Shown: positions 55,842 through 64,000 of the stretch, piece after piece
Position numbering within the stretch: position 1 is the stretch's first letter
Layout: every line of letters starts with the position of its first letter
The notes under the pieces: generated by a model
Told to the model about the DNA's origin: nothing
What the model saw: only the letters and a program-made list of their open reading frames with translations
Databases searched by the model: none
Assembly (NCBI RefSeq): GCF_000151665.1
Contig: NW_013171837.1
Span: 1-64,000, forward strand
DNA from: Blastocystis hominis
Taxonomy: Eukaryota; Sar; Bigyra; Opalinata; Blastocystidae
DNA: 64,000 nt
Direction: 5' to 3'
Program-made: the position numbers and the translations under genes

Positions 55842-57009
55842 TCAAGACATCAAAAGAGTCGTATTTTCTTCGCTTCCTTGCTGCGCCAATTCTCCAAAAT
55901 ACACGATTACCATCTTCAAATGATTATCCACATATCCCTCCACGAACTCCACCATTTCACCAGGATCCGCCAACTGCGCCACTTCCCTCCGATTGATCGT
56001 TCGAGGAAGCACGAAAACGACATTCCTCGTCACTTTCCTCGCCAATCGAAATAAAAACGCACCATCCAATCCTTCTGGCAGATCCGACAAATGAAACTCC
56101 TCCTTCTTTGCATAATCCACTCCACCCCACGGAGGCGCCAACACCACAACGTCCGCCTTCATGGAAGGAAGCAGTTTGGTCGAATCGCCGCAAATGCAAT
56201 CGATTTTATGATCAACTTTGTAGATTTTGCTGTTGTGTTGCAGCATTCGCAATCGCTGCGGGTTCAATTCAATGCTAATCACACGCCGACAGGTCCGCGC
56301 CAATTGAATCGTGTTACCGCCAATCCCCGCAAACGCGTCGATTGCGACGCCGCAGCTGCATCGAATGGCTGTGTGGAGCGCTAAGCACTCGGGTGTGATG
56401 GAAAACAAGCCTTCTTCATCGTATTGAATGCCCCAATCCCAGCGTGAAAAAAGATGGTGTCGAAAGTGGAAATATTTGCGAACCGATCGCGAGAGAACGT
56501 GTGTGGATTGGATGGGTTCGTTGATTCGAATGTGGAGAAGGGATTGGGGAGGAATCGGAGGGGAGGATAAAAGAAGAGCTTGGTTTTGGTGGGATAAAAA
56601 ATCGATTTCGGTGGTGGAAAGTTCGATTGTTTCATTGTCACTGTGGAAGTCGAAGAGAGGTTCTAAGTAATAGGAGAGTGTGCGTGACGATTCAGTCTCC
56701 TCAGGAACGTCCATATCGATCACTTTGCAGGGAAGCCAATCTTCATTCACTTTGATTTGAACATAGAGCTCATTTTGGACATGGGAGAACGAGGAACTTG
56801 CCTTCTTCTTGTGCTTCTTCTTTGAAGGCTGCTTTGAAGACCCAAATTCGGCAGGGAGACCGAATTTCAATCGTTGCTAAGAGATTAGTTTTCACGGCTA
56901 TTCAAACCATCATGGACTCTGCTTGGTCCTTTATAGAATCATCTGTAGTTTGTGTTTCGCTTATATCTACTCTGAAAGAATAAGAATTCGACAAACTCGG
57001 CTCATTCAT
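55842..57009 (-). CDS. TGS1: Trimethylguanosine synthase (TGS1), 378 aa, 2 exons
   Basis: Methylates the cap of snRNAs and snoRNAs to 2,2,7-trimethylguanosine. One 31-nt intron (56877-56907) follows the exon with ATG at 57,009; 1,137 coding bases give 379 codons. Family marks: KYFHFRHHLFSRWDWGIQYDEEGLFSITPE before the fold, the SAM-binding loop DAFAGIGGNTIQLA, ISIELNPQRL, DCICGDSTKLL, and the catalytic APPWGGVDY (usually SPPWGGPxY) with the Trp that stacks on guanine. A Lys-rich stretch (SKKKHKKK, about residue 50) could be a nuclear signal. Downstream it converges on VPS13; upstream it diverges from SDS22. Confidence 0.9.
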
Positions 57010-57307
57010 GGATTCTGCAAGAAGGGAGCGAACTTCTGTATACTCTCTATAATTCCTACAACATAAATTAGTGAGACCGCCGTTTTTACTGAAAATCGAT
57101 TCTTCTCGTTATAATACACAAAGGATCTTCGATTTCTATTCTAGTAGTTTCTTCAAACAGAAAGCACTCGGAATAGCAAAAGTCCTTTAGTAGTTGCATA
57201 AAAATGCTCTTTTGATAGTCTCACAATCTTTTTTTCTTTGGTTTACTATCAATAAATGCAAGTTCTCTACACGCCAACTCGTTCAAAGTATTTTTCTCCA
57301 TCACAAA
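57010..57307. promoter_or_regulatory. Divergent promoter region, TGS1 and SDS22
   Basis: A 298-bp AT-rich gap between two start codons. No gene or clear motif seen. Confidence 0.4.
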
Positions 57308-58489
57308 ATGAACAACCAAAATGATTCAGAAGAAGAGTATGTGCCTCCAGGAAAACGATTAATCACTCCTCCTGATGTTGTTGAAATTGATCCAAACATG
57401 ACAGTATTTTGAAGTATACATGGAAGTAACGCTTTAGGAACTATTCCACGTTGGAACACAGGGTTGCAAAGTGACTCGAATCGACGGAATAGCTCATCTC
57501 ACCAATCTCACCGTATTTCATGCTATTTCGATTGACACGAAGAGCTTGGTGCTCCGTTCAAACCTAATCCACAAAATGCAGAACATGGATACGCTCGTCA
57601 ATCTAGAAGTGTTGGAGTTATACGACAACAAAATCCACGAGATTAAACACTTCTCCCATTTAGTGAATCTTCGGTTGTTGTTTTGCTTTTCTCTCATTCC
57701 CAGTGTTCTCGACCTTTCCTTCAACAAAATCAAAGAAATCCCCGATTTATCTCCCTTACAACGCCTCGAAGAGCTGTTTCCTCTCTCTCCCACCTTCCCA
57801 CCCCTAGCTACCTCGCCAGCAACGACATCGAAGACATGACCAATGTCTGCACGCTTCCTTCTCTCCGCCTTCTCGACCTCGGCTACAACTCCATCCGCCA
57901 CATCACCGGCGTCCAGTCGCTCTCTCGCCTCGAAAAGCTCTTCCTCGGCCGCAACAAAATCGAAACAATCTCCGTTTTTTTTTCATTCAAATCGTTTCAT
58001 TCAGGGATTGCAGGGACTTCGCCTTCGCATTCTCGATCTCCAGAGCAACCGGATTCGCTCGTCGCGCGGCCTTGAGACCCTCGTCGATCTCCAGGAATTG
58101 TATTTTTCGCGGTTGAAGTGGAGATGAGATATCTCGCGTATAATGGAATTCCAAAAATCGAGGGGATGGAGGCGCTGCGGAGCGTGAACACGCTCGATTT
58201 GACGCATAATTACCTCACCGACACGCAAGGAATGCAAGGATTCGCCTCGCTCGAGTTCCTCTGGGTGGGCTGCGGGGCGTGGCGTGGAGTGTAGTTGTCG
58301 CAGAACCCGATTGAGACGTTTGAAGCGTTGGAGACACTCGGCGCATTGTCGCGTCAGTACGGTGTGCTGGAAACGGTGTATTTGGAACACACGCCGATTT
58401 ATGATATGCCGGAGTATCGAGAAAAGTGCTTGGCGTTGCTGCCGTCGGTGAAGCAGCTGGATTCGTACTCGACGCGTGTTAGGGAATAA
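57308..58489 (+). CDS. PPP1R7: SDS22 / PP1 regulatory subunit 7, 321 aa, 8 exons
   Basis: Leucine-rich-repeat regulator and chaperone of protein phosphatase 1. Seven introns (57404-57437, 57513-57542, 57674-57703, 57776-57807, 57974-58004, 58100-58128, 58265-58294; 29-34 nt) give 966 coding bases, exactly 322 codons. The chain has about eleven 22-residue LRRs of the SDS22 class (LEVLELYDNKIHEI, LRVLDLSFNKIKEI, LEELYLASNDIEDM, LEKLFLGRNKIETI, LRILDLQSNRIRS) and the family cap LETVYLEHTPIYDMPEYREKCLALLPSVKQLD. Length agrees with yeast and human orthologues (about 340-360). This gene gives the cleanest demonstration of the tiny-intron rule, because LRR periodicity confirms each splice. Confidence 0.93.
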
Positions 58490-58670
58490 TTAATCCTTTT
58501 GCTTTGTGGAATATTTTTTTGTTGGAATACACTCTGAATACGATGGAATAGCTTGATTTTTTGTTCCATAAAGACCTTTATTATAATCCACGCCATATTG
58601 GATCTTTCTGTATATCCATTATCTCTATTTCACTCTGTAGCAATCAATTTCCATTTCAACACACACTGAA

Positions 58671-58678
58671 AACAAACA
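58671..58678 (-). terminator. TGTTTGTT 3'-end motif of the Myb gene
   Basis: On the minus strand, 3 nt after the TGA stop at 58,682-58,684, as tight as in known Blastocystis genes. Confidence 0.7.
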
Positions 58679-58681
58679 ATT

Positions 58682-59924
58682 TCAATACACTAGCTTTTTA
58701 CATATATTTCTCCATTTATCCTTCAATTCCACATTGGTACGCTCAGTCAAATGCATCTTCCTCCGAATCAGCGCCCAATTTCCCTTCCCATAGGTATTCA
58801 CGCCCTTGATTAGTTTCGCCTCTTCCTCCGGAGTCCATAATCGGCGTGTCCGCGTAGAGCCGAGCGGCTCGCTATGAATAATCTTGCGATATGCAAGTTT
58901 GGATGGAACTGGAATTGGAGGGAAATGTTCGATTTTGATTTCTTCTTCATTATTATTTTTCCTTTTCGAGACGCGAGGACTCGGGAAGATTTGTTTCATG
59001 GGAGAGGGAATTGTTTCGTGTGATTTTCGAAGGTTTTTCCTCGCTTCCGAACATTGATGACAGACCTTGTCCCTAGAGGTTGGAAATCGATTTTTCACAA
59101 ACACGGAGAGTGTGGAGCTATCGGAAGACGAGTTGAGAGTGTCAAGAAGCTTCTGCACCTGCTTTTCACATTGCTAATCGTAATGCGGACACAATGCAGC
59201 AACTCCTTCTAAAACTGTGTTTCCACACACAATCTCCTCCATCTGACAAATTATGCCGGAAAGAGTGCGTTGTTTCTTCTCAACGACTAACGGATCGACA
59301 AAGGTTGTGATCTATGGAAATCAAAAGTGCGGAGGGAAAGGTACGGCGTCCTTGTCCTCTCCGGTGAGAAATTCAAAAAAGAATTTGTAATGCGTGTTTT
59401 CGTGTTCTAATTGTGAACGGACACAACAAAGGGATTGCTACGATCATCAAAAAGGTCTCTGAGCCAAGAGTCGATTTCCTTCTTGCTCCACTCTGGCTTG
59501 AAGAAGATACCCTAGAGATTCAGAGGGAGATGATTTGAAACGATCGAGATTTCGTAGAAAAGGGAAAAGGCACTGGCTTTGTTGATCTGTGGCGGATATT
59601 TTGCCAACGAAAACTAGAGTGAATGTGGACTCGAAAGCAAACGATATTATCGAGACAATCTTTTACAAGTAAAAAATCACTGTTTGTTGAAAACTGCGAA
59701 ACCTGAATGGAAAAGGGAGAAACGCACGATTACCTCTTTATCGGCTGAATAGTATAATTTGCGAGTTCGGATCGACTTCGCATAGATTTCGTCATGTGAA
59801 AATTGCTTTTCGATATTTTCCTTTTCAAAATCTACACATTAGCCAAAAACAGCCAGAACGGACATTCTACTGCAGGCACGATTCTCTCTTTGATACAATA
59901 TTCATAGCATATAAGATCATCCAT
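58682..59924 (-). CDS. Telobox Myb protein, possible TRF-like telomere factor, 340 aa, 8 exons
   Basis: The C-terminus is a single Myb/SANT domain with the telobox helix (RRLWTPEEEAKLIKGVNTYG and then VELKDKWRNICKK, about residues 285-338); V-x-LKDKWRN is the signature of telomeric-repeat binders. Introns at 59832-59863, 59703-59733, 59614-59642, 59512-59541, 59407-59441, 59312-59344 and 59174-59203 (29-35 nt) give 1,023 coding bases, 341 codons. The first 180 residues look all-helical (LIICYEYCIKER-like start, FSLFYEISIGIFFK, THYKFFFEFLTGEDKDA), the place where animal TRF1/TRF2 have a TRFH dimer domain. A basic linker with KRKNNNEEE follows. The N-terminal homology is inference. Confidence 0.75.
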
Positions 59925-59977
59925 AGTTTAAACTAAAAATGTGTAATACATCAAACAACCGAAAAATGACTTTCCCT

Positions 59978-60872
59978 TTATTTTCCAAAACGCCTGCTTC
60001 GCTTCGACACGGATTTCAGAGCTTCTTTCAGTTTTTCAAACGTGAAGTCTGGCCAAAACTCATCTACGATATACAACTCAGCGTATGCCAGCTGCCACAA
60101 CAAAAAGTTGCTGATTCGATACTCGCCTCCAGTTCGGATCATCACATCGACAGGTGAATTCCCTGTAGACAGGTTATCCGCCACATCTAGGCCTAACCAC
60201 ATCGGTTTACTGCATACCGCGCATGAAATCCTCCACCGATTCCTCTTCCTCCGATTTCCCTCCATTTTTCACCTGGAGCACTCGCTGCTCTACCACTTTC
60301 ATGCAGCTCTGTGCGATATCCCATTCTCCGCTGTAGTCTATGCAAACATTCACCTTCAGAGTGGTGTTTTGACGCGTGAACTCCTCCATTTCCTCCATTC
60401 TGCTAACCAGTTCTTTGGAAAGCCGATCTCGTGTATATGAAGAAAACACAAAAAGAAAGACGAAAGGATATGTCTCCCGATGAAACGAAGTTGGCAAGCA
60501 TTGTAAATACTGTCCTTATCTTTCTTCATGGACTCTATCACTTTTCCCATATACAAATTGAAGAGAGTCATTAGATCTTCAACCTAGGGGAAAGGAAACG
60601 TTGGAACGGTACCTCTTTGTTTGAACGATTCCAATTCTCGCAAGAAAAGGCATAAACGGTGTACTCCTGAACCCCCAAATCAATACACCATTTGATGGAC
60701 TCTCGAAATACTTCAGAGCCTCTTCGATGCCCTTCCACCACTTCCAAATTGCGTGTACGCGCCCATCTCCTGTTTCCATCCATAATCACAGCAAGATGTC
60801 TCTACGCAGCCATAAACTCATATTCACACACTTCCCTACAATAGGATAAGATTCCTCCCGCTGCTCCGTCAT
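59978..60872 (-). CDS. DHDDS: cis-Prenyltransferase (dehydrodolichyl diphosphate synthase)
   Basis: Makes the polyprenyl chain of dolichol for glycosylation. Motifs in order: [14 protein letters not shown] (catalytic Asp), [53 protein letters not shown], and [28 protein letters not shown], with WPDF near the end. Introns are resolved at the start (60802-60839, 38 nt), after NRSNKE (29 nt, acceptor before VEDLMTLF) and in FMR-DVADN (31 nt). One exon junction, between LRFIG and [11 protein letters not shown] (60,430-60,490), does not fit a simple GT...AG intron in my reading and stays open. Only 10 bp separate its start from the AMMECR1 stop. Confidence 0.85.
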
Positions 60873-60882
60873 TCCCAACAAA

Positions 60883-61596
60883 TCAATGATTCCAACAAAC
60901 ATTCCACTTCAGCTCAATTCCCCGACTCTTCAAAAATTCAGCAGCGTCTCGATTCCTCTCCTGTGTCATCTTGACATAGTCCTGGAACAGCAGATACGCC
61001 TTCTCAGTCTGATAGCGCGTGCATTGAATCGAATCCAAAAGCTCGTCGTCAAACATAAAGCAGCCCGCCTTCCGCACCAGGTAGCGCAGCGTCGTCTTCT
61101 GATCCCAGCCTTCTTCTGATGCCACTTCGGGGAGGAAAGTCGCGTGGAACTCGCGGTCGTCCACTTCGAAGTCGATCATGATGCCATGCTTGCCAACCTC
61201 CCAATCCAGGGCGTTCTTGGCTGTCTCGAATGTGTGGAGGAGCGATACTTCGCATTCCAGCTCGGGAACCTCTTCCAGCGTCAGAGGTTCAAATCGGCTG
61301 TCACCGAAAGCACTATGCAGCTCATTGCGGAATTGAATTCTTACCTGTACAGAGCGTACTTCTTTAAATTATCAAGGGTAATTGGCATCAAACAGCCAAT
61401 GCAGCCACGAAGGTCGCGTCTGTTCTTGTGGACCTTTTTTAACGTTACAAAAATGCCACTGCAATCAATATTAACAAAGATCAGCCTACTATTTCTGCGC
61501 TACATCAAATTCAGGCGCTGCTAAGGGATATCCTGTCAATCTGTTCAGGATAACATCAAAGCAGTACATCATCATCTCCTTCTTAACTACAGACAT
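60883..61596 (-). CDS. AMMECR1: AMMECR1-domain protein, 216 aa, 3 exons
   Basis: Conserved protein of uncertain biochemical role, found in archaea and eukaryotes. Introns at 61459-61489 (31 nt) and 61313-61344 (32 nt) give 651 coding bases, 217 codons. Hallmarks: LFVT-like GIFVTLKK, the invariant LRGCIGCLMPI, SAFGDSRFEPLTLEEVPELECEVSLL, LDWEVGKHGIMIDFE, ATFLPEVASEEGWDQ and the C-terminal TRYQTEKAYLLFQDY. Full length compared with the domain (about 200 residues). Its start is only 26 bp from the TBC gene start on the other strand. Confidence 0.92.
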
Positions 61597-61622
61597 GGAT
61601 CACTTTCAGATAGAAAAAAAGT
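61597..61622. promoter_or_regulatory. 26-bp gap between divergent start codons
   Basis: AMMECR1 (minus) and the TBC gene (plus) start only 26 bp apart, so both 5' UTRs must be minimal or overlap. An alternative ATG for the TBC gene at 61,595 would overlap the AMMECR1 start, but does not lead into the conserved frame. Confidence 0.5.
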
Positions 61623-63205
61623 ATGTCAGACTGGGACAGTCGCAAAAAGGAGGAACGCAAAATAAAATCGTATATCTCTGCCAATCCTGTAGTGAAATGG
61701 AATCTGTTTGAACAATAGCCAAATGTACAAAAGTTGAAAGAACGTGTTTGGATGGAAGTACGCTACTTGCTTCATTTAATATTTTACAGAACGGGCTTCT
61801 ATCGACGAGTGTGAGAAAAGAAGCTTGGTTGTTGCTCATAGGAGAGGACCCAGATCAAATATTGACGTGTCCAAGTAATTTTACTGCAAGTGAATGAGTT
61901 GTAGACTATGAGGAAGCAATTCGTGACTATTCTCAAATCAATGTCGATATTCTGAGAAGTTTTGTGTATTTTTGTCTCCCTTTCTATTCGAAAATAGACA
62001 TTTTGACGGGTACAAGAAAATCACTCCCGAATTACTGTGTCTCCCACCATTCTTCTCCATTTTAGGCAATCCTATCGAAACGATCTCACACGTGTAATTG
62101 TAGCTCTTCTCCACGAAGACCGTTCCCTCTACTACTACCAGGGTTTCCACGACATCGTCGAGTTTTTGCTTCTCTTCAGCCATTTCGACGTCCACTGGAC
62201 GTACACCTTCATGAAATCACTCACTCGCGCCTATCTCCGCGACTACATGCAATCCAACTTTGACGAAGTCGAAAAGCTTCTCCAATGTTTGTTTCCTTTA
62301 CTCTCTCTGCGAGCTCCGGAGCTCGTTCCCATCCTTCAAATCGCAGTACACACTCCATTGCACTCTTTCCGATAGAATAAAACGCCTGTGGTGATTCTTC
62401 CATGGGTGATCACATTGTATTTCCACTCAAACGAAATGATGTCGAGATTTACACACTCGCTTGCGTCGCTCGGCTGCGTCGCTCGGCTGTTCGATGTGAT
62501 TTTGCTCCATCCGATCATGCCGATTTACGTTTCTGCGGCTGTTTGTTTGAATAATCGAGTGCGAGTTAGGTCATTCTTCACTTCCGAAGCCAATTAGCGA
62601 AGGCGAAAGAGCTGTCGGAAGTGTTTTCGGTGTTGGGAGTGGAAATGAATGGAGCGAATGAGGCGTAGAAACTGAATGCGAAGAAGCTGCCTTTAGAGAA
62701 AATCATTCGTATTGATTCGAAAGCAGAGAGAGTCATTGGATAGGAGACACGCAGTTCTTTTATGAGACGATTCCTCCATCGGATTTGATAGTTAAGAGTC
62801 GGAAAATGGGCGTGGATCTCGCGAAAACGTATGGAGTATTGGAGGATATTGATGGGTAGCTCGATGATCTTTGAGTTTGAAAAGAAATCCGCTGTAAAAC
62901 GCCAGCCATTTAAGCAATTCACTCGTATTTTTATTATTGTGCCTTTGCATATTATCTCTGTAGAACTCATTCCCTTTTCTTCTTCTTCGATCATGTCTCC
63001 GAATTCGGTTGGAAGCTGGATTTCCATGGCTGTTATCGGTCTGGTCACTGCAGCGGTGGTGCAACTCATCCAACAACACTCTTCTCTTTGTTCCAACAAA
63101 CACTCTTCTCTTTGTTCCAATAAACACTCTTCTCAACACAAACACACACTCTACATCTCCATCATGTTCCGAAACGTCCCCATATCCACCGTCCTCTACC
63201 CTTAA
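61623..63205 (+). CDS. TBC1D20: TBC1D20/Gyp8-like RabGAP with C-terminal membrane tail, multi-exon
   Basis: GTPase-activating protein, in other eukaryotes for Rab1 at the ER. Resolved introns: 61689-61718, 61758-61789, 61875-61904, 61966-61997, 62037-62065 and 62346-62375 (29-32 nt). The catalytic TBC core is clear: NGLLSTSVRKEAW, DILRSFVHFDG, LTRVIVALLHEDRSLYYYQGFHDIVEFLLL (with the glutamine finger YYQGFHD), then LPWVITLYFHSN and LLHPIMPIYVSAAVCL. The expected catalytic Arg motif (IxxDxxR, here VDILRSF) has the Arg. After 62,560 the exon joins are uncertain; the tail frame to 63,205 contains WISMAVIGLVTAAVVQLI, a likely membrane anchor as in TBC1D20. Three 24-bp repeats follow. Confidence 0.8.
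63077..63136. repeat. 24-bp tandem repeat, 2.5 copies
   Basis: Units of CACTCTTCTCTTTGTTCCAA plus AAA-type spacer, coding in the TBC frame for HSSLCSNK. The reverse strand holds TGTTTGTT (63,095-63,102), which could serve the minus-strand gene ending at 63,221. Confidence 0.7.
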
Positions 63206-63220
63206 TCCCTCATCCAACCC

Positions 63221-64000
63221 TCACTCTCGGCACCGGAATCCTCGACTTCCCTTCGTACTACGCTTCACTCCCTTCTCCTCGCCTACTCTCGGCTCCGGCA
63301 TCACTTCCTCCACGATCGACGTCCGCGTCGACAAGCTCCGCAGCATCGGATACCGCATCACCATCGGTACTTCCAGTCGCGACCTCCGTCCTCCTACTCC
63401 TCACTTCCTCGCCTCGCTTCTACCCGGCGACCCAGGCGACGCGAACGCTGCGCCCAGCATCGGCTCCTTCGCCGTACGCTGCAGCGGGCTGAACTGTGCG
63501 CGGCGCGGCTGCGACCCGCTCGACTCCTTCTTGAGGGTCCCCGAATCGACGGACCGCAGCGACGGTCCCGACGGGGTCAGCGAGCCCAGCGGGTTCGCGG
63601 GGTTCGGCGGAGTCCCCGCGGGGGTCGTGGGGGCCAGCGGGGCCAGCGGGGCGGCGGCGGCGGAGGGCGCGGGCTTTGGCGGGTTGGAGGCGCTGGGGGC
63701 TGCGGGGGCCGCGCCGTAGGCAGAAAAATAGGAAAATTTCGACGCGGACGCAGAAGCAGAAGCAGAAGCAGAAGCAGAGACGGAGGACGCGGTCACTGGC
63801 GGATTTGATGCATTGGACGGATTGGAGGAATTGGGACCATTATAGGAATTAGGGCCATTATTATAAGAATTAGGGCCATTATTATAAGAATTAGGGCCAT
63901 TAGTATAAGAATTATTGATCGGGGAGTTTCGCCGATTGGCCTTCCCCGCGGTTCCCTTCGGCGAAACGGGCTTCGCCGGAACTCCCAGTCTGGGCGAAAC
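63221..64000 (-). CDS. Low-complexity Pro/Ala/Ser-rich protein, 5' end beyond the window
   Basis: No family recognised. The minus-strand frame is open from the right edge down to about 63,424, with an intron of exactly 30 nt (63394-63423) and a TGA at 63,221. It encodes a Ser/Pro/Lys-rich part, four copies of an Asn-Gly-Pro-Asn-Ser-Tyr repeat (63,840-63,915), a Ser-Ala run, a Pro/Ala-rich segment and a short basic end. The GC-rich middle also leaves a long plus-strand frame open (63,009-63,719); I prefer the minus strand because the repeats read as simple low-complexity protein and the short intron restores an open frame. Confidence 0.5.
63827..63915. repeat. 21-bp minisatellite, about four copies
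   Basis: Units ATTAGGGCCATTATTATAAG with small changes, a multiple of three, so the coding repeat in the minus-strand gene stays in frame. Confidence 0.85.

Noticed and set aside
63009-63719. 236-residue plus-strand frame at the right end
   Set aside because: Mostly opposite the low-complexity minus-strand gene; composition is Gly/Pro/Ser-rich as expected for a mirror of Ala/Pro-rich coding, and it has no recognisable domain.

Overview
The window reads as a stretch of a compact protist nuclear genome, most likely Blastocystis or a close stramenopile relative. The evidence is in the sequence. Host genes are split by uniformly tiny introns: I resolved more than 35, nearly all 28-37 nt, with GT...AG ends. 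Several host genes carry the 8-mer TGTTTGTT within a few to about 60 nt after the stop codon, the known Blastocystis 3'-end signal. Spliced models keep frame exactly, for example 5,064 codons over 14 exons. Identifications come from reading motifs by eye; no database search was run.

Region 1 (1-~15,945) is the right-hand part of a Maverick/Polinton-like viral element (element 1), running off the left edge. It carries an integrase fragment, a fibre-like protein, a candidate major capsid protein, an ssDNA-binding-like protein, an A32-like packaging ATPase, a KilA-N protein, an adenain-like cysteine protease, a Gly-Gly-rich capsid/core precursor with an amphipathic helix, two coiled-coil proteins, and a set of penton-like beta proteins. 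Frameshifts in the integrase, fibre and 1,009-residue protein suggest early decay, while the capsid, ATPase and protease frames are open. The element carries about eleven clusters of short GC-rich hairpins, some in frame inside genes, and its own start- and end-proximal motifs.

Region 2 (16.7-32.3 kb) is one host gene of 14 exons. It encodes a 5,064-residue protein with a tandem array of ubiquitin-like folds, six dynein/midasin-style AAA+ modules and two VWA-like domains. This is the strongest candidate for an undescribed system.

Region 3 (33.6-38.6 kb) is a second, heavily deleted element of the same family. It keeps a broken protein-primed DNA polymerase B and pieces of the ssDNA-binding, ATPase and penton-like genes, ending in the same terminal sequence as element 1.

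Region 4 (39.0-44.8 kb) is AT-rich and holds a membrane MORN plus leucine-rich-repeat family, in a tandem pair and an inverted copy, built as repeat-per-exon modules.

Region 5 (44.9-64 kb) is a dense run of housekeeping genes: tRNase Z, VPS13, TGS1, SDS22/PPP1R7, a telobox Myb protein, a cis-prenyltransferase, AMMECR1, a TBC1D20-like RabGAP and a partial low-complexity gene at the right edge. Intergenic gaps are as short as 10-50 bp. I saw no rRNA, tRNA or CRISPR.
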